From Helicobacter apodemus (lineage in GTDB: Bacteria > Campylobacterota > Campylobacteria > Campylobacterales > Helicobacteraceae), in assembly GCF_000765745.2 (NCBI RefSeq), contig NZ_JRPC02000006.1, positions 23,670-87,669 of the forward strand: DNA of 64,000 bases, written 5' to 3'. The notes below the pieces were generated by a model that had not been told where the DNA came from, ran no database searches, and was given only the letters and a program-made list of their open reading frames with translations. Below are positions 36,216 through 44,873 of this stretch, piece by piece. Made by a program: the position numbers and the translations under genes. The stretch's first letter is position 1; every line of letters begins with the position of its first letter.

Positions 36216-39200
36216 TTATTCTATCAACTTTCTCATTGATAGCAGTTTTTGCAGATGACACAAGAAACTCTAAAACTTGGAATTTAATTAACGCCCATGA
36301 AGCTTATAGACAAGGCATTACAGGCAAAGGAGTAAATGTCGGCATTGCAGATAGCCCCTTAAATAAAAACCACATTAGTTTAAGAGGTAAGGTAGGTGGA
36401 GAACTACTATCTAATCGATCTGATCCATGGCATGGAACTGCTGTAGCATCTCTTATTGCTGGAAATAAGATTGACAACTTTAAGCCCTATGGTGTGGCTT
36501 ATGATTCTGTGCTTTATTCTTATCAGGCCACTGGTGGTCGTGCTCGTCCTGTTGGAGACTTTTTTACAAAAAATGGAGTGAAAATCATTAATGCTAGTTG
36601 GGGTTTCCCTCGCAACAGCTGGGTTGAACGCCAACAAAGAACTCCGCAACAGGCTTTAAATGCGGCTAACACAGTTGGTGCCGCAACGCATTTATATAAT
36701 CTAAGTCGTAATAATCAGACATTGCTTGTATTTGCTTCTGGAAATGAAACATTAATCAGCCCACAAATAATTGCTGCCGTTCCAACTTATGATGAAAATT
36801 TACGCTCCATTATTAATGTTGGCTCTTTAAACCCCGATCTTGTTTTTAAACAAGGAAATAAAATAAGAATAACTGCCAAAGGGACTCAAACCAATGGCAA
36901 TGTATTTTTAAAAAGTGAAAATTATTCCTTAATGGCTTTTGGGGCAAATATTAATTTTGCTTATGCTGTCAGAGGACACAATTGGGGCTATGTCAAAGCA
37001 AGTGGAACTTCAGTTGCAGCTCCTATGGTGAGTGGTGCGGCCGCACTAGTAGCACAGAAGTTCCCATTTTTAAATGGTAAGCAAATCGCAGATGTTTTAT
37101 TAAGCACTGCTAATAAAGATTACCAAGCCCCTAAATTGGTAGTTAAAAGAAGTTACGAAAACTACAGGAAGTTTTCAATCGCTTATATTGATAATACCCC
37201 ACCAACAGATGACGAAACCATCAAGCGAGATTTAATGGCAGAGGGCTATACAGCAGCTGAAGCAACAAATATTGTCAATAATCTTGTTGAGAGCAATGCA
37301 CAATATGGTAGGGTTTTTCAAGTATCTAAAGAAACTATTTATGGGCAAGGCATTTTAGATATAGGTAAAGCTATAAAAGGTCCCTCTATTTTGGATGCCA
37401 ATAGGCTTAATTTGGGAGATATTCAAGAATTTGGTGGCAAAAAAGAAGCCTATTATGTTGTCAATACAGGAAACTATGATGGACATTTTGAAAATGATAT
37501 AGGACAAAAGAAATGGGATGATAATCTGCATTTGATAAATGCCTTAAATTCACCAAGAGAACAAATAAAAGACTTGGATGTAGGGCTTATCAAACAAGGA
37601 TCTGGGCATTTAGTCCTTACAGGGAATAATAGCTATCGGGGAAATACTATTATACAAGAGGGTAAGTTAAGCCTTCTTAAAAGACAGGATAGAAGCGGTG
37701 GTGTTTTAGATTCAGATGTCTTAGTTTCACAAGGTGCAATCTTTGCTGGAAATGGGACAATTAATAAAGATGTTTACAATGTAGGTACAGTTCGTGCTGG
37801 AAATGGAGACCTGCAAGACTTAAACGTTTTAGGCTCTTATACGCAAAATAAAGACGCTCATCTACAACTTGAATTTGGAAATACTAAAAACTCGAAACTT
37901 ATTGCAAACAATTATAATATTAATGGAGGATATTTAGAATATATTCCTATACCTGCTTTCTATACTAATGGACATTCTATAAAACTTGATTTGGGTAACT
38001 TAGCACAACATATCAATAATTTTGATTATGTGAAAGTTTTACAAAATAATAGTATGGAATTTGCTATTTTAGCTTCTGATAATGTCAGCATTAATAAACG
38101 CGGAAAAGATGGGCATATAGAGCCTATTATGATAATGAATAATCCTAATGGGCGTAATATCGTATTTGAGCTTCAAGTGGCTAATAAAGAGATGTTAGCT
38201 AGTATTTTAAAGCAAATGGAAGCTTACAAAAGCTCACAAAAAGGCAAATTGAGAATTACAACTAGCGACAAAACTATTAATCATTATCTCAATACAAGCC
38301 GTGTTGTTAGAATAGTCCCTATAATAAAACCTCAAGCCTATGCGGAGATTGAAAATGATACTACGGCAAGTGCTTTAAGAAACATTAGAGGAAGAGATGA
38401 TTTAAGCGATATTTATAAGAATCATTTTACTGTCTTAGATTATGTCAATTCAAGTGCACAAAGCAAAGGTTTATCTAGCATAGAAAGCTTAGATGGCTTA
38501 AAAAATATGACAGAAGTTTATACGCAATATTATCAAAATATCCATAATAATTTTATCCTTGCACTCAATCAAAGCTTCACACAAGATTATTTAGCTCAAA
38601 ACACTAAAAATGATCCTGTTTTACTTGCCTCTCTTGGTGCTTATGATTTTTATCCTCTTCTTGATGAGCAAGAGCAAAAAACTTCTATGTTTTATATAAG
38701 CCCACGTTATAAGAAAGTCTTTGGCAAAGATTATAACGGGAATCTTAAAAATATAGGTTTGAATGTAGGCTCAAAAACCGCAGAAAATGGCTATGGTATT
38801 TTCAATTTTAGCGTCTTTAACTCTAAGCTTAACTTTAATTATTCAAACCTCAAAACAGATGGGGGAAGTGCATCCTATAATCATAATCTCAAATTAGAAC
38901 ATTTCAATGTCATTAGCAGTGCTTCTTTGGGTGTTTTTAAAAACTATATGCAGAGGACAACTTTCCTAAGAGATAGTAATATTGAAAGCTCTTATTATAG
39001 TTTTTTAGGTTCAGCACAACTTGGTTTATCTAAGGATTTTGATGTAAATTCTTTTAGATTAACTCCTTTAGCTTATTTTAATTATTCTCATCTTTTCCAA
39101 GAATCATTCAAAGAAAATCAAGCACCTTTTTCAAAATCTTATGATTCTATTAATCACGATAGCACCTCTCTTGCTGCTGGTTTAAATGCTGCATATTTAG

Positions 39201-39475
39201 TCAAACATAGTGCTTTTACAAATCAATTTTCAACTTTTGCAATTTATGAGCATAGATTAAGTGGTAAAAATCTTCGATTAAAATCTAATTTTAGAGATTT
39301 TTCTGAATTTCCACTAGAGCAACACTATCAATTACCAACAACACTTGTTAGTCTAGGTGCTGGCGTAGATTTCTTCTTTGATAATTCATTTTTCACTAGT
39401 TTTAAAGTTGTTAATGAATTTATAGAAGATCAATATAACCTTAATCTTTCAATGAATGTTGGTTTTAAATTTTAA
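36203..39475 (+). CDS. subtilisin-like (S8) serine protease autotransporter
   Basis: A complete 1090-residue type V secretion protein. Signal peptide 1-17 (cleavage after VFA). The S8 domain (about 20-390) has the full triad: Asp50 (VGIADS), His77 (WHGTAVA) and Ser270 (SGTSVAAPM), with the oxyanion Asn181 in ASGNE. A beta-helix passenger follows, with a PATR-type block (GSGHLVLTGNNSYRGNT, about 470-490). The final 280 residues are a beta-barrel ending in Phe (GFKF) and related to the barrel at 2-1039. It is the only large intact gene of the insert. AAAGGGATAAA precedes the ATG. Substrate unknown; host proteins or self-processing are plausible. Confidence 0.92.
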   Translation: MRFLIILSTFSLIAVFADDTRNSKTWNLINAHEAYRQGITGKGVNVGIADSPLNKNHISLRGKVGGELLSNRSDPWHGTAVASLIAGNKIDNFKPYGVAYDSVLYSYQATGGRARPVGDFFTKNGVKIINASWGFPRNSWVERQQRTPQQALNAANTVGAATHLYNLSRNNQTLLVFASGNETLISPQIIAAVPTYDENLRSIINVGSLNPDLVFKQGNKIRITAKGTQTNGNVFLKSENYSLMAFGANINFAYAVRGHNWGYVKASGTSVAAPMVSGAAALVAQKFPFLNGKQIADVLLSTANKDYQAPKLVVKRSYENYRKFSIAYIDNTPPTDDETIKRDLMAEGYTAAEATNIVNNLVESNAQYGRVFQVSKETIYGQGILDIGKAIKGPSILDANRLNLGDIQEFGGKKEAYYVVNTGNYDGHFENDIGQKKWDDNLHLINALNSPREQIKDLDVGLIKQGSGHLVLTGNNSYRGNTIIQEGKLSLLKRQDRSGGVLDSDVLVSQGAIFAGNGTINKDVYNVGTVRAGNGDLQDLNVLGSYTQNKDAHLQLEFGNTKNSKLIANNYNINGGYLEYIPIPAFYTNGHSIKLDLGNLAQHINNFDYVKVLQNNSMEFAILASDNVSINKRGKDGHIEPIMIMNNPNGRNIVFELQVANKEMLASILKQMEAYKSSQKGKLRITTSDKTINHYLNTSRVVRIVPIIKPQAYAEIENDTTASALRNIRGRDDLSDIYKNHFTVLDYVNSSAQSKGLSSIESLDGLKNMTEVYTQYYQNIHNNFILALNQSFTQDYLAQNTKNDPVLLASLGAYDFYPLLDEQEQKTSMFYISPRYKKVFGKDYNGNLKNIGLNVGSKTAENGYGIFNFSVFNSKLNFNYSNLKTDGGSASYNHNLKLEHFNVISSASLGVFKNYMQRTTFLRDSNIESSYYSFLGSAQLGLSKDFDVNSFRLTPLAYFNYSHLFQESFKENQAPFSKSYDSINHDSTSLAAGLNAAYLVKHSAFTNQFSTFAIYEHRLSGKNLRLKSNFRDFSEFPLEQHYQLPTTLVSLGAGVDFFFDNSFFTSFKVVNEFIEDQYNLNLSMNVGFKF

Positions 39476-39570
39476 ATAACAACCCTAAATGGGTTTGTTA
39501 AATCTCGCTCTCTCCAACAAACAATCAAGTTTTATCATTTTATAGTATTAATTTACTTTGTAGATTTATT

Positions 39571-40158
39571 TTATAAATACCGATGTACGTTTAGTCGCTT
39601 ATTAAATTCTTTTATGGTAAAATTAAAATCCATTTGCACTCTCTCTACACCCTGCAAATATCCTACACTTTTAGATAAAGATTTGGTGATTCTATTATAA
39701 AAAGTGCTTCGTAACAAAGCCTCTTTTGTTATTGCATATTTTCCACTAAAGAGCAACCAAGCGGAAATGGTAATACAATCTAAATCTTTTTCAGGATAGG
39801 ATTCTAAAATTTCTTTTACATTTTTTGATTCTTGTGGAGTTAATTTTTCTTTTGATTGAATCTTTAGGGCTATTATTCTCTCTAAAATCTCTTGTGTAAT
39901 GGGGTATGATCTAAGCCTTTCTTGGAAATTATCAAAATCATTCCAAATTACACGATTGTTTGGATACTACATTTTTAGATTATATGCGATTAATCCACTC
40001 CCACCAAAGACATCTAAAAAAATCGTATCCTTTGAAATTGTAAGCGTTTCTAAACAAGCCTTCAAGGGTTTTAACATTCTTGTTTTATTGCTCATAAAAG
40101 GTAGGGGTGGTTTGCTGAAGTTTGGGATTTGTTGTGTTTCAAATAGGCTTTCTTGCAT
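39571..40158 (-). pseudogene. Dam-type (D12 class) adenine methylase, amber-interrupted and truncated
   Basis: The frame from the ATG at 40158 begins with PPLPFMSNKTRMLKPLK and FLDVFGGSGLIAYNLK, the AdoMet-binding region of D12 methylases (PF02086). It meets TAG at 39967-39969. The same frame continues without shift through YPNNRVIWNDFDNFQERL and AWLLFSGKYAI to a stop at 39571, before any DPPY catalytic motif. The gene thus has one in-frame stop and lacks its catalytic end; it cannot be active as read. It lies three bases after the small ORF at 40162-40302 in a phage-like run. Confidence 0.78.
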
Positions 40159-40161
40159 TTT

Positions 40162-40302
40162 TTAATCCTTTTGTGGTAGAATTGTTGCACTTAATCCAAA
40201 ATAGCCGTCTGCACGGGAGCGTGTTAAGGGATTCGCCATCTCTGAAAGGGTTATGGTTAGAAATCGGCTTCTAGCTGTTAGGTTTGGGGTTGGCAACCTC
40301 AT
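40162..40302 (-). CDS. small ORF (46 residues) in phage-like operon
   Basis: It starts with ATG overlapping the stop of the nuclease-like fragment (ATGA) and stops one codon before the methylase ATG, so the three are arranged as a coupled operon. The protein begins MRLPTPNLTARSRFL, is basic in its first half, and contains no membrane segment. I do not recognise it. It may itself be the C-terminal end of a larger phage protein. Confidence 0.4.
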   Translation of the reverse strand: MRLPTPNLTARSRFLTITLSEMANPLTRSRADGYFGLSATILPQKD

Positions 40303-40671
40303 ATTTTTTTATTTCCCTTACTTAAACTCACTAAAAACACTTCTTCTTTATTTTGCGTTACTTTAAACACAGCTTTATAGTAACTCCCAAACTTACTAAA
40401 ATAAACAATATGATTTTCCTTGCTTTCTTTTACCTTATACACATTGGTATCTCTGATTAAAAAGGGCAATAAAGAATAATCTAAAAGATTTATCTCAGGG
40501 TGTCTCTCTAAATGCTCTTTTAAAGTCGCTTGGCTTAGCAATAATCCATTCGTCTTTGCACCTAGTTTTTGCATAATCTCTTGTGGCAATTTGGCTAAAG
40601 TAATTTTTTCAAGTTTGCCTTCTTGCAATGCTTTAATATTTTTGTAGCCTTTTTCTTTTTGAATTTTAAAA
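40299..40671 (-). pseudogene. C-terminal fragment of a phage protein with a barnase/EndoU/RelE-like nuclease region
   Basis: The frame is open from the insert boundary (FKIQKEKGYKNIKALQ) to a stop at 40299, with only a TTG at 40628 as a possible start. The last 85 residues (SQATLKEHLERHPEI, YKVKESKENHIVYFSKFGSYY, KAVFKVTQNKEEVFLVSLSK) resemble the small nuclease domains found at the C-terminus of Mu-type head morphogenesis (MuF) proteins. The N-terminal part is missing, cut at the insert junction. Assignment rests on fold-like pattern and context. Confidence 0.45.
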
Positions 40672-40676
40672 GAGTT
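40672..40676. repeat. right copy of 5-bp direct repeat GAGTT flanking the insert
   Basis: It matches the copy at 34529-34533. The codon GTT within it is in the same reading frame of the flavoprotein gene on both sides, which makes chance less likely though five bases alone are weak evidence. Confidence 0.7.
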
Positions 40677-41212
40677 CCCAAAAAAGAAGTTTCTGATGAT
40701 TTGCTTTTCACTGCTTATGGGGTTTTAGGTTTTGGTATTTTAGATATTTCCTCTCAAGTAGAAGAATTACAGGATAATGTTTTAATTGTAGATTTTTTGC
40801 CTAATTTTGACGAGATATTTTTAGAACAAATGGTGCTAAAACTCCATAAGAATTTTCCGCAAAGATCGTTATTGCAAATATTAAATGGTTTTTTGCCTCC
40901 TAAATTTGTTAAAGTTTTTATTGGGGTTTTAAACATAAAGCAATGTGATAGAAAAAGCATTAAAAAGCTTATTTTTCACCTAAAAAATTGGGGGCTTAAG
41001 AATCCTAAGTTGCAAGGCTTTGAAAATGCAGAGGTTAGTGGAGGGGGAATAAGTGCTAGTTCTGTAAATATTGATACTTTAGAAAGTAAAACTATTTGTG
41101 GGCTTTATATTATGGTGAAATGCTTGATGTTGTAGGGGATAGAGGAGGCTATAATTTAGCTTCTGCTTGGGCTAGTGCTAGAGTATGTGCGGAATCTAAA
41201 AAGATTATATAG
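40672..41212 (+). pseudogene. 3' half of the disrupted HI0933/YhiN-family flavoprotein gene
   Basis: From VPKKEVSDDLLFTAYGVLGF on, the sequence encodes the C-terminal part of the same family. It includes ENAEVSGGGISASSVNIDTLESK and, after a one-base shift near 41103, LYYGEMLDVVGDRGGYN and a closing AWASARVCAESKKII. These are the substrate- and FAD-contact regions of TIGR00275 proteins. The 5' half ends at 34533. Apart from the shift this half is well kept, compared with many lesions in the 5' half. Confidence 0.86.
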
Positions 41213-41226
41213 CAAACTTTTTAGCA

Positions 41227-42249
41227 TTAGCAAATCCTAGGGAGCAATTCTCCGCTAGGATATTCTAAGAAACGTTTTGAGCCATAATCTGTTTGTAAAA
41301 TTACGGATTTTGGGTGATGATTATGGGTATAGCCTATCATTTGTGCGTTTTTACCATTTTGTGTTTTATGTAAAATTTCTAGAGCTTTTTTAGAATCTTC
41401 TTTGGCAATGCTTAAAACACACATCCCCTCATTGGCTAGATTATAAGCTTCAAATCCTAAAAGTTCACAAATTCCTTTGACTTCATCTTTGATTGGGAGT
41501 TTGTTTTCTTCTATAGTGATTCCAATATTAGACGCATTTGCCCATTCGTTTAAGACGCCCGCAATACCACCTCTTGTTGCATCCCTTAAAGCATAGATTT
41601 TTATATCATTTTCAAAAAGGGGTTGTAACATAGGATAAAGTAAGGCGCAATCACTTTGTAAGTTACTTTGCAAATCTATCCCCTCACGCGTAGAATAGAT
41701 AATTGCCCCGTGGTCGCCAATATCTCCGCTTAAGAGTATGGCAGTATCTTCTGGAATCTTAAAAGCACTTAAGTTAGGGTAAAGGACTTCCCCAAAAGCT
41801 GTAGTGGTAATAAAAATTTTATCTAATGCCCCTTTGGGTAGAACTTTAGTATCTCCTGATATAAGTTTTGCTCCACTTTCTTTTAGGTACTTGCTAAAAG
41901 ATTCTAAAATTTTTTCTAAATCTTTTATTAAGAATCCTTCTTCTATCATAAAACTAGCGGTGAGATATTTTGCTTTAGCACCCATCATCGCTATATCATT
42001 ACAGCTCCCACAAACTGCAAGTTTGCCTATATCACCCCCGGGAAAAAACAAAGGAGAGATGGTATAGCCATCGGTGCTAATTGCCATTTTGTTTTTTATC
42101 TCACCTATACCCGCATCTTCCCCCATTCCTACTATAGAACCTTTTAGGTGTTTATAAAAAAGCTCTGTAATAAGAATTTGGGATTGAATACCACCGCTTC
42201 CGTGAGAGAGTTGGATATTTGAGCCTTGGAGAGATTTTTTTTTCATCAT
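41227..42249 (-). CDS. hypE: hydrogenase maturation carbamoyl-dehydratase HypE
   Basis: A 340-residue HypE that makes the cyanide ligand of NiFe-hydrogenase with HypF. The AIR-synthase-like fold is visible: QLSHGSGGIQSQ at the N-terminus, IGEIKNKMAISTDGYTISPL, ISGDTKVLPKG and DATRGGIAGVLNEW. The protein ends in PRIC, the C-terminal Cys that carries the thiocarboxamide. No other hyp gene is in the window. rnpB lies just upstream on the same strand. Confidence 0.95.
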   Translation of the reverse strand: MMKKKSLQGSNIQLSHGSGGIQSQILITELFYKHLKGSIVGMGEDAGIGEIKNKMAISTDGYTISPLFFPGGDIGKLAVCGSCNDIAMMGAKAKYLTASFMIEEGFLIKDLEKILESFSKYLKESGAKLISGDTKVLPKGALDKIFITTTAFGEVLYPNLSAFKIPEDTAILLSGDIGDHGAIIYSTREGIDLQSNLQSDCALLYPMLQPLFENDIKIYALRDATRGGIAGVLNEWANASNIGITIEENKLPIKDEVKGICELLGFEAYNLANEGMCVLSIAKEDSKKALEILHKTQNGKNAQMIGYTHNHHPKSVILQTDYGSKRFLEYPSGELLPRIC

Positions 42250-42267
42250 AAAAACCTTTATAAAATT

Positions 42268-42578
42268 TAGGTGTAGCTATAAGCCGAGTTCTGTTTATGT
42301 GGTTATTTATCTTGTTTTTAATTTGCATTAAAAATCTAGCAAAGGGCTAAAATTTGGGATATTAACCTTGCCCTTTTTGCTACGGATTGGGTTTGCAAAG
42401 CAAAATGTATTACTACATTTTCGGTAGGCTCTTACCCTACCTTTTCACCCTTGCTATTTAGCGGTTTGTTTTCTGTTGCACTTTCCCTTAGATTGCTCTA
42501 GCCATTAGTTAAATGGAATCCTATCCCAAAGTAGCTCGGACTTTCCTCTTTTAAAAAGCAACCACTCACTACACCTAC
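42268..42578 (-). ncRNA. rnpB: RNase P RNA (class A)
   Basis: Read on the minus strand, the transcript has the conserved core GAGGAAAGTCCGAGC near its 5' end, a GTAGGGTAAGAGCCTACCG element in the middle, and the 3' block CAGAACTCGGCTTATAG. The terminal P1 helix is formed by TAGGTGTAG at the 5' end and CTACACCTA at the 3' end, which sets the approximate limits (about 311 nt). RNase P RNA processes tRNA 5' ends. It lies between katA (divergent) and hypE. Confidence 0.92.
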
Positions 42579-42670
42579 AAGAATAATTTTAGCAAAAATG
42601 TAATAAATGAAGTTTTAATTTTGGCATCTTTAATAAAAAGAATTTTGTAACTAAATTTCAAAATATTTAT

Positions 42671-42685
42671 TGATAATAATTTTCT
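42671..42685. promoter_or_regulatory. candidate Fur/PerR box upstream of katA
   Basis: TGATAAT-A-ATTTTCT matches a 7-1-7 Fur-family operator with a perfect left half and five of seven positions in the right half. It sits 75 bases before the katA ATG. Catalase genes in related Campylobacter are controlled by PerR and Fur, so an iron/peroxide response is plausible. Confidence 0.45.
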
Positions 42686-42759
42686 TTTAATAAAAATATG
42701 ATATATTTATGGAGTAATTTTTCTATATAAATTATAAATAATAATTAAGGAGATATTCA

Positions 42760-44196
42760 ATGAGTAAAAAATTAACAACAGCAACGGGAACACCATTAGG
42801 AGATAATCAAAATTCTATTACAGCGGGTAAAAGAGGACCTACACTCTTACAAGATACTTGGCTTTTAGAAAAATTAGCACATTTTGACAGAGAGAGAATC
42901 CCAGAACGTGTAGTTCATGCTAAGGGAAGTGCTGCTTATGGTGAATTAACAATTACTAATGATATTACACAATATTCCAAAGCAGATATTTTTAGCTCTG
43001 TGGGTAAAAAAACAAAAGCATTATTGCGATTTTCTACCGTAGCGGGCGAGAGAGGTGCAGCAGATGCAGAACGCGATGTGAGAGGATTTGCTTTGAAGTT
43101 TTATACTAATGAGGGAAATTGGGATCTTGTAGGTAATAACACACCCGTTTTTTTTATTAAAGACGCAGTGAAGTTTCCTGATTTTATACATACCCAAAAA
43201 AGAGACCCTAAAACGAATTTAAGGAGTGCCACGGCTGCTTGGGATTTTTGGAGCTTACATCCTGAATCTTTGCACCAAGTAACCATACTTATGAGTGATA
43301 GAGGAATACCGCGAAGTTATAGGGAAATGCATGGTTTTGGTAGCCATACTTATAGTTTCATTAATGCTAAAAATGAGCGATTTTGGGTGAAATTCCACTT
43401 TAAGAGTATGCAAGGAATCCATAATCTTACCAATAGAGAAGCAGAGGAAATTGTTGCTAAAGATAGAGAATCTCACCAAAAAGATTTATTTGAAAATATA
43501 GAAAAAGGAAATTTTCCTAAATGGAGATTCTGTGTGCAGATTATGCCAGAAAAAGATGCAGCAAACTACAAATTCAACCCCTTTGATTTAACGAAAGTTT
43601 GGTCGCATAAAGATTATCCGCTTATTGAAGTGGGGATTTTAGAGTTAAATAAAAATCCAGAAAATTATTTTGCAGAGGTAGAGCAAGCAGCCTTTAATCC
43701 AGCTAATGTTGTGCCAGGAATTGGATATAGTCCTGATAAAATGTTACAAGGGCGACTTTTTAGCTATGGGGATACACAAAGGTATCGTTTAGGTATTAAT
43801 CATTCTCAACTTCCTGTTAATGCTTCTATTGCACCGGTAGCTAATACCCATAGGGATGGATATATGCAAATGGGTAAATATGGCGGAGAGAGAAATTATA
43901 ACCCAAGTTATTATGATGATTACAAAGAAGATACCAATGCTATTGAGCCACCATTACACATACAAGAAGGTGATGTAATGTCTAGATATAATCATCGTGA
44001 ATATGAAGAGGATCATTTTAGTCAAGCAGGAGATTTGTATCGTTTAATGAGTAGTGAGCAAAAAGAAGCATTGTGCCAAAACATTAAAGAGGCAATGGAG
44101 GGTGTTCCAGCAGAGATTTGTAAGCGACAAATTGAGCATTTCACTAAAGCTGATCCAGCTTATGGCAAAAGGGTAAAAGAGCTTTTAGGTCTATAA
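42760..44196 (+). CDS. katA: haem catalase
   Basis: A 478-residue clade 3 small-subunit catalase breaking down hydrogen peroxide. The distal His53 is in [11 protein letters not shown], Asn126 in [10 protein letters not shown], and the proximal Tyr lies in [15 protein letters not shown] strong ribosome-binding site (AAGGAG) precedes the ATG. There is no signal peptide. A strong hairpin follows (44197-44227). The ankyrin gene beyond it, on the opposite strand, may encode a catalase partner. Length and motifs are complete. Confidence 0.97.
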   Translation: MSKKLTTATGTPLGDNQNSITAGKRGPTLLQDTWLLEKLAHFDRERIPERVVHAKGSAAYGELTITNDITQYSKADIFSSVGKKTKALLRFSTVAGERGAADAERDVRGFALKFYTNEGNWDLVGNNTPVFFIKDAVKFPDFIHTQKRDPKTNLRSATAAWDFWSLHPESLHQVTILMSDRGIPRSYREMHGFGSHTYSFINAKNERFWVKFHFKSMQGIHNLTNREAEEIVAKDRESHQKDLFENIEKGNFPKWRFCVQIMPEKDAANYKFNPFDLTKVWSHKDYPLIEVGILELNKNPENYFAEVEQAAFNPANVVPGIGYSPDKMLQGRLFSYGDTQRYRLGINHSQLPVNASIAPVANTHRDGYMQMGKYGGERNYNPSYYDDYKEDTNAIEPPLHIQEGDVMSRYNHREYEEDHFSQAGDLYRLMSSEQKEALCQNIKEAMEGVPAEICKRQIEHFTKADPAYGKRVKELLGL

Positions 44197-44227
44197 ACTT
44201 GTAGAATCTCATTGAGATTCTACAAGT
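44197..44227. terminator. perfect 14-bp hairpin after katA
   Basis: ACTTGTAGAATCTC and GAGATTCTACAAGT form a perfect 14-bp stem with an ATT loop immediately after the katA stop. Neither side is followed by a strong U tract, so termination efficiency is uncertain. The position between convergent genes suits a shared terminator or mRNA 3' stabiliser. A C7 run (44268-44274) lies just beyond. Confidence 0.65.
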
Positions 44228-44338
44228 AAAGCTTAAATCTACCACCTTATCTTTTAAAACCTTAAAACCCCCCCGCAAAATTTTATAAGCTCATTGTTTA
44301 GGATTATTGTAGTGCAGAAAATAATTGTATGAGGTGTC

Positions 44339-44791
44339 CTAGAAGCTTATCCATAGCTTCTTAAAGAGGCTGATTTTTTTATTAGAGTATTGTTTGAGAA
44401 GTTTGATAATCTCTTTTTTGCGAAATAAAATAGCAAAATCATAAGGAGTCATTCCCATAGGGTTTTTTAAATCTGGGTTTGCTCCATTTTCAAGCAATAA
44501 TTTTGCAACTTCTACATATCCTTTAAAGCACACTCCAGAGAGTGGTGTTAAATTTTTATCATTTGTTTTATCAACTTCTGCTTTGTATTGTAGAAGTAAT
44601 TTAACACATTCTATACTATTATGATAGCTTGCAAGCATTAATAAAGAATCACCTTTGTGGTTTGTAAGGTTAGGGTTTAATCCATTTTGTAAAAGTGTTT
44701 TTAGAGATTGGTAGTCATTGTTTCTTGCCATATCAAAAGACATCGCACAAAGTTCTTCTAGTTTTTCTTTTTCTTGGGGTGTTAGTTCCAT
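44339..44791 (-). CDS. ankyrin-repeat protein next to catalase
   Basis: A 150-residue cytosolic protein with at least three ankyrin repeats: LNPNLTNHKGDSLLMLASYH, VDKTNDKNLTPLSGVCFKGY and NPDLKNPMGMTPYDFAILF. In Campylobacter jejuni the gene beside katA (Cj1386) encodes an ankyrin protein needed for haem loading of catalase. The same neighbourhood here suggests the same role, although this gene is convergent with katA, not co-directional. There is no signal peptide. Function is inferred from context only. Confidence 0.8.
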   Translation of the reverse strand: MELTPQEKEKLEELCAMSFDMARNNDYQSLKTLLQNGLNPNLTNHKGDSLLMLASYHNSIECVKLLLQYKAEVDKTNDKNLTPLSGVCFKGYVEVAKLLLENGANPDLKNPMGMTPYDFAILFRKKEIIKLLKQYSNKKISLFKKLWISF

Positions 44792-44873
44792 AATTATCCC
44801 TCCTTAAGATAGCAAATTATACCAAAATACTATGATTATCATAAGATGAGATTAATTGCAGAGGGTTTAGGTG

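Larger units (their letters stand above)
34534..40671. mobile_element. about 6.1-kb foreign insert with Mu-like phage remnants and an S8 autotransporter
   Basis: This segment splits the HI0933-family gene, whose halves (33858-34533 and 40672-41212) rejoin in frame across one GAGTT. Contents in order: a frameshifted small gene, an HTH protein, a GemA-like C-terminal fragment (all minus), a short Sel1/Hcp-like protein and the S8 autotransporter (plus), then a broken Dam-type methylase, a small ORF and a phage nuclease-like fragment (minus). A 5-bp duplication and GemA-like sequence fit a Mu-type phage. However, no transposase or terminal inverted repeats are seen, and genes at both edges run into the junctions as if cut. 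It is probably a decayed or captured phage fragment. Confidence 0.7.

Noticed and set aside
37035..37052. Adjacent NotI- and SpeI-like sites inside the autotransporter gene, looking like a cloning polylinker
   Set aside because: They encode the expected residues just after the catalytic SGTSVAAPM motif, with no other vector sequence; coincidence.
40623..41135. 170-residue plus-strand ORF as an independent gene
   Set aside because: Its first 17 codons lie in the foreign insert; the rest is the 3' half of the split flavoprotein gene, so it is not a real start.
44268..44274. C7 run between katA and the ankyrin gene
   Set aside because: Short and outside any coding or promoter position I can define; no evidence for switching.
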